From NCBI GenBank assembly GCA_029555925.1, contig JAKPQU010000597.1:1-9206 (forward strand): a DNA stretch of 9,206 bases. The letters run 5' to 3'. Position numbers and translations under genes: made by a program. Under the pieces are notes generated by a model. The model was given only the letters and a program-made list of their open reading frames with translations, was not told the origin of the DNA and made no database searches. This stretch comes from Bacillota bacterium. GTDB taxonomy: Bacteria; Eremiobacterota; SpSt-956; JAKJGF01. The stretch's first letter is position 1; the number at the start of each line of letters is the position of its first letter. Shown here in pieces: positions 6,315 through 9,206 of the stretch.

Positions 6315-7403
6315 GTGGAAATTTCAAACAAGATTACTACTTCTCAGACAAATTTTTCAGCAGCCAGAAAAACAGAAAAAAAAGACACAGGAATAGACAT
6401 GGATCTCCTTTCCGCTCTTATGCCTGGAGACGGAGTATCTCTTTCAAAATCAAAGGTTGATACTGATAAAGCCGATAAAGAATGGTATTTTCAGATGTCA
6501 GAACCTACCGTAGGTAACCTCCTTATGGCAAAGGGACTTAAAACTGAATCTGCCCCGCCTGTTGAAGTAAGTATAATACATACAAATGACGAACATGATA
6601 ATAAATTTGATAAAGTAGCCGGCGAAGCTGCCATAGTAAAAAGCAGAGAAAAATTCCATGGCGATGAAAATTCCTTTCTCGTTAATACAGGAGACGTTTC
6701 ATATGAAGGAAGTAATGATGAGGAAGGTCCGCAGTTTTTCGGGCCTATGGCAGATGCATTTAATGCTATGGGAATGGAAATATTTGTGCCAGGGAACCAT
6801 GAATTTCAGCATGGCGGGAAGTATCTGGAAGAAGAATTCCTTCCAAAACTCGATGCAACCACATTGCTCGGCAATGTTACATATAAAGACTCGAAAAAAC
6901 CTCTGGAACATACACAGCCCTATGTAGTAAAAGAAGCAAACGGAGTAAAAGTAGGATTTATCGGTCTTACCACACCGAGACAGGCCACTTCCGCCCATCC
7001 CGATGTAGGATTTGACGTAAATGTTCAGTCTCTCAGAAGTGCCGCATCAGATCTCGTGAAAAGAGCAAAAGCAGACGGAGCTGAAGTAGTGGTCATCCTT
7101 GCCCACGAAGGTGTCAACAGGGTGAAAGAACTCGCTTCCAGCGTGGAAGGTATTGATATTATCGTTGCAGGTCATGATCACAAATCACTCAATCAACCGG
7201 AAACAGTGAAAAACCCCGACGGAAGAAATACACTTATAATTGAAGCAGCATCCAATTGCAGATATGTAGGTGATATGAATCTTTCCATTGACCCGAAAAG
7301 CAAAGAAATTATAGGAGTCAATTACAAACTTTACTCAACACAGGGAGCACAGCCGGATCCTGAAGTGGCCGCAATTATAGAAAAATATAAAAAAGGCGAG
7401 TAA
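6315..7403 (+). CDS. 5'-nucleotidase/UshA-type metallophosphoesterase, catalytic domain only
   Basis: A 362-residue protein. The calcineurin-like dinuclear metallophosphoesterase core of the 5'-nucleotidase family begins near residue 83 with all expected ligands: HTNDEHD (89-95; D92, H94), NTGD (124-127), GNHEF (160-164), LAHEG (262-266; H264) and AGHDH (285-289; H287, H289). It should hydrolyse phosphomonoesters such as nucleotides; the substrate is not readable. Unusual points: there is no signal peptide or membrane segment although UshA-type enzymes are normally exported, and the C-terminal substrate-binding nucleotidase domain is absent. The first 82 residues are polar and probably disordered, with GDGVSLSKSK at 38-47. 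The GTG start at 6315 is supported by AAAGGTG (6298-6304), ten bases upstream. It is likely a separate unit from the Hsp70 genes (212-nt gap with repeats), ended by the terminator at 7497. Confidence 0.88.
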   Translation: MEISNKITTSQTNFSAARKTEKKDTGIDMDLLSALMPGDGVSLSKSKVDTDKADKEWYFQMSEPTVGNLLMAKGLKTESAPPVEVSIIHTNDEHDNKFDKVAGEAAIVKSREKFHGDENSFLVNTGDVSYEGSNDEEGPQFFGPMADAFNAMGMEIFVPGNHEFQHGGKYLEEEFLPKLDATTLLGNVTYKDSKKPLEHTQPYVVKEANGVKVGFIGLTTPRQATSAHPDVGFDVNVQSLRSAASDLVKRAKADGAEVVVILAHEGVNRVKELASSVEGIDIIVAGHDHKSLNQPETVKNPDGRNTLIIEAASNCRYVGDMNLSIDPKSKEIIGVNYKLYSTQGAQPDPEVAAIIEKYKKGE

Positions 7404-7415
7404 TATTTTTAAATC

Positions 7416-7443
7416 GTGACGCGTGACGCGTGACGCGTAACGC
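7416..7443 (+). repeat. Heptad array after the metallophosphoesterase gene
   Basis: Three GTGACGC units and one GTAACGC unit with the common flanks AAATC on the left and GAGG on the right. It starts 12 bp after the stop codon. Confidence 0.9.
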
Positions 7444-7496
7444 GAGGACAATAACCATAATTTGCCAGGTTATTTTCTTACAATCCATAAAATAAC

Positions 7497-7541
7497 CGTT
7501 GACCGGTGAGTTGTAAAACGTACCGGTCAACGATTGTTTTT
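7497..7541 (+). terminator. Rho-independent terminator
   Basis: A perfect 11-bp stem, CGTTGACCGGT (7497-7507) with ACCGGTCAACG (7522-7532), closes a 14-nt loop and is followed by ATTGTTTTT. An AAAATAA stretch precedes the stem, so it may also work on the minus strand. It is placed to end transcription of the metallophosphoesterase unit. Confidence 0.8.
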
Positions 7542-7575
7542 ACAGACCTGATACTATTTAGCTTTAGACATAGTA

Positions 7576-7725
7576 GTCTGCCTGCCTGGTGTTCCGGAGA
7601 AAAAAATATCACGGCAGCACAGGTATATTTTATTGAATTATAATGTAAAGTAGCATGATATAAGCTGTAACTGCTATAAACGTTCCAGTTTAGATTTTTT
7701 TCGGAGGAGCATCAGGCAGGCAGAC
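7576..7725. mobile_element. Palindromic MITE-like element 1
   Basis: A 150-bp element with 32-bp terminal inverted repeats (7576-7607 and 7694-7725, starting GTCTGCCTGCCTGGTG). In RNA 29 of 32 positions could pair, including two G-U wobbles. The pattern CTGCCTG...GGAGAA-polyA-T resembles the arms of elements 2 and 3, but the interior differs. There is no open reading frame, so any movement would need an outside transposase. It could instead be a structured RNA. Confidence 0.6.
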
Positions 7726-7828
7726 AGTATTTACCTGTTATTCAAATTATTCAGTTTAATTAAAACAATTTTATATAAAAATGATGAAGTTTGCACCTTC
7801 ACTGGATGTTGATTTTCATATTTGGTTG

Positions 7829-7843
7829 TGACCGCTCCGGTCA
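7829..7843. other. Small perfect hairpin between repeat elements
   Basis: TGACCG (7829-7834) and CGGTCA (7838-7843) pair around CTC. It sits between elements 1 and 2, in an otherwise featureless stretch (7726-7854) with no gene. Possibly a protein-binding palindrome or part of the repeat complex. Confidence 0.3.
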
Positions 7844-7854
7844 TGTCTGTTGGT

Positions 7855-8070
7855 ATGAGTACCGTAACATGTAAAAGGGTACCCGTAATCAACTTCTGCC
7901 TGGCGGGCTCTGGAGAAGAAAAATTAGTTTTTTATATAGAATTAAAAATTAAATAAGGATTAATTTATTGTCTGTAAAACAAATTAAATAAGGCAAATTA
8001 TTTTTCTTCGTAAGAGCCTGTCAGACAGAAGCTGATAAATGGTTACTGATTTAACTGTAGCGGTACTTAG
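7855..8070. mobile_element. Palindromic MITE-like element 2
   Basis: A non-coding element of about 216 bp with nested inverted repeats. The outer ends are ATGAGTACCGTAACAT (7855-7870) and CTGTAGCGGTACTTAG (8055-8070). The inner 36-bp arms are 7889-7924 and 8000-8035, with 29 of 36 identical when one is reverse-complemented. The AT-rich centre holds no ORF. Positions 7871-8039 recur at 9038-9206 with 154 of 169 bases identical and no gaps. The inner ends GGCTCT...AGAGCC recall some insertion-sequence termini (ISL3-like), but I cannot assign a family. Confidence 0.65.
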
Positions 8071-8081
8071 TGTTTACTTCA

Positions 8082-8750
8082 CTATTTCAGGGCAGACGTA
8101 AAAACACGATGAACTGCATATTTATCTCCCAGTGATTTCAAAAAAGACCTGATAACCTCTCTTTTATTACTCTTTTTACCGGCACAATCGTAATGTTGCG
8201 GTTCTATATGATAAATTCCTCTGTAACTATTAATCTCATGCTCTTCTACAAAATAAAAAGGTCTTATGACAGTGAATTTCCCGTTAAAAAAATCCTGTAC
8301 CGGTCTTATTGTATCAGTATTTCCACTGTAAAAAATATTCATGAGAAAAGTTTCTGCCATATCATTTTTCGTATGTCCCAGAACAATTTTATAGATCTTT
8401 TTTCTTTCTCCTTCCTCAAACAGGGTCTTTCTCCTGCCCTTTGCACAGATGTAACAACTCTGACCGGCTGATTCATAAAAGGGATTTTTTAGAAAAATTA
8501 TCCTGTCCGGTATGGAAAGCACATCCAGAGAAAAATCGTGAAGATATTTCAGAACCTTATCATCTTTATAGGGATATATATGAACCGGATAAAGGAGAGA
8601 AGGATTATGAATCTTTGAAAAAATTTTTAAAAGAGACATTGAATCTTTTCCGCCTGAAAGAGCTATAAGAAGCGCCTCATCATAAGAAAAAAGTGAATAT
8701 TCTCTGTTGCATTTTATAACTTTTTTTATAATCTCTTTTTCTATATTCAT
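8082..8750 (-). CDS. TtcA-family tRNA 2-thiocytidine synthetase-like protein, compact
   Basis: A 222-residue N-type ATP pyrophosphatase. The PP-loop SGGKDS is at 32-37, CYIC (C99, C102) gives the central CxxC, and GHTKNDMAET (125-134) is the family's GHxxDD-like block with Asn in place of the first Asp. IRPFYFVEEHE (162-172) follows, and DCAG places a third Cys at 189 before KREVIRSFL. The three cysteines match the 4Fe-4S ligands of TtcA, which adenylates and thiolates cytidine 32 of tRNA in the cytoplasm. It is shorter than E. coli TtcA (about 310 residues), mostly through trimmed ends; a related tRNA thiolase or sulfur-transfer ATPase is possible. No Shine-Dalgarno precedes the ATG; TATAGT on the minus strand (8758-8763) lies seven bases upstream, hinting at a leaderless message. 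It is isolated, convergent with the metallophosphoesterase gene and enclosed by repeat elements. Confidence 0.8.
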   Translation of the reverse strand: MNIEKEIIKKVIKCNREYSLFSYDEALLIALSGGKDSMSLLKIFSKIHNPSLLYPVHIYPYKDDKVLKYLHDFSLDVLSIPDRIIFLKNPFYESAGQSCYICAKGRRKTLFEEGERKKIYKIVLGHTKNDMAETFLMNIFYSGNTDTIRPVQDFFNGKFTVIRPFYFVEEHEINSYRGIYHIEPQHYDCAGKKSNKREVIRSFLKSLGDKYAVHRVFTSALK

Positions 8751-8784
8751 AATTGTGACTATATGAAATAAACTATAAGTGCTT

Positions 8785-8801
8785 GTGACGCGTAACGCGT
8801 G
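8785..8801 (+). repeat. Short heptad array upstream of the TtcA-like gene
   Basis: One GTGACGC, one GTAACGC and a partial GTGG unit, about 35 bp upstream of the start of the minus-strand gene. Confidence 0.7.
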
Positions 8802-8862
8802 GATTATCTATAACTAAAAGCAATGACCGTATGGTGGCAACGAAGGATAAGAATTTATCCCC

Positions 8863-8876
8863 CATTCACCCTTCAC
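8863..8876 (-). repeat. Two heptads of GTGAAGG type
   Basis: CATTCAC and CCTTCAC read on the minus strand as GTGAAGG and GTGAATG after the usual AATC flank. The preceding GGATAAGAATTTATCC (8845-8860) is a 6-bp stem with a 4-nt loop. Confidence 0.55.
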
Positions 8877-8886
8877 GATTCTCATA

Positions 8887-9037
8887 TATAGTTAGTTTCA
8901 TAACTATCCATAAATAATGACCTCGTAATGCGTAAAGCGTAATGCGTGATGCGTAGGGATTAACCCCGTCACGTAACGCGTCACGATTAATATATTTGAG
9001 ACATTTATTTAACTGCCATTCCTAAGTACCGCTACAG
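8887..9037 (-). repeat. Interspersed composite repeat (modules A and B), right copy
   Basis: The reverse complement of this stretch carries module B (8978-9037), then an inverted pair of heptad arrays (8967-8984 and 8925-8952), then module A (8887-8960). Positions 8887-8953 are identical to the reverse complement of 69-135. One heptad near 8975 is shortened, breaking the 7-bp phase. With the left copy it brackets the whole gene set in inverted orientation. Confidence 0.8.
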
Positions 9038-9206
9038 GTAAAAGGGTATCCATAAAAAGCTTCTAACTGGCAGGCTCTGGAGAAGAAAAATTCGTTTTTT
9101 CTATAGTATTAGAAATTAAATAAGGGCTAATTTATTGTCTGTAAAACAAATTAAATAAGGCAAATTATTTTTCTTCGTAAGAGCCTGTCAGGCAGAAGCT
9201 GATAAA
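9022..9206. mobile_element. Palindromic MITE-like element 3, cut by the window end
   Basis: Starts with CTAAGTACCGCTACAG (9022-9037), the exact reverse complement of the right outer end of element 2, and continues as a direct copy of 7871-8039. Inner arms are 9056-9091 and 9167-9202. The right outer end lies beyond the window. Its left end coincides with the end of module B, so the two repeats are joined or nested. Confidence 0.65.

Noticed and set aside
7782..7832. Tiny plus-strand ORF (16 codons) in the repeat region
   Set aside because: There is no ribosome site, no recognisable motif and too little length to support a gene.
7576..8070. Remnant of a full insertion sequence with transposase
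   Set aside because: No transposase-like peptide appears in any frame; only terminal inverted repeats and AT-rich centres are present.

Overview
The window is bacterial DNA, low to moderate in GC by eye (about 40%). It has canonical AAGGAGG ribosome sites and sigma70-type promoter hexamers. I cannot place the lineage. The unusual density of heptanucleotide repeats between genes resembles what is known from filamentous cyanobacteria and some uncultivated phyla, but none of the proteins is diagnostic of either.

Layout. Positions 1-541 hold an interspersed repeat (a heptad-repeat module plus a second conserved block), a near-consensus promoter (316-344) and a leader of about 190 nt. Positions 542-6102 form a plus-strand gene run: a DUF2760 protein, a short Hsp70-family ATPase, a 74-residue protein that looks like the first part of the ApeA N-terminal domain, and a long Hsp70-family ATPase with a C-terminal DUF3731 domain. 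At 6315-7403 lies a cytoplasmic-looking 5'-nucleotidase/UshA-type metallophosphoesterase, followed by a strong hairpin terminator (7497-7541). Positions 7404-8081 have no gene. They hold heptads, the terminator and two palindromic, MITE-like elements. A compact TtcA-family tRNA thiolation enzyme lies on the minus strand (8082-8750). The right end repeats material seen elsewhere in the window: an inverted copy of the left-end module (67 bp identical) and a second copy (91% identical over 169 bp) of the element beside the TtcA-like gene.

How it fits together. DUF2760, Hsp70 and Hsp70-DUF3731 form a recurring gene set of unknown function. Both ATPases keep the actin-like nucleotide-binding motifs but have short substrate domains, and no J-domain protein or GrpE gene is present here. 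The new element is the ApeA-type fragment placed between the two Hsp70 genes. ApeA is a HEPN-nuclease phage-defence protein, so the insertion could link this chaperone module to defence, or be a relic.

The most striking non-coding feature is a set of heptad arrays in every intergenic space, all reducible to GTRA plus three variable bases. They run up to or into the stop codons of both Hsp70 genes.
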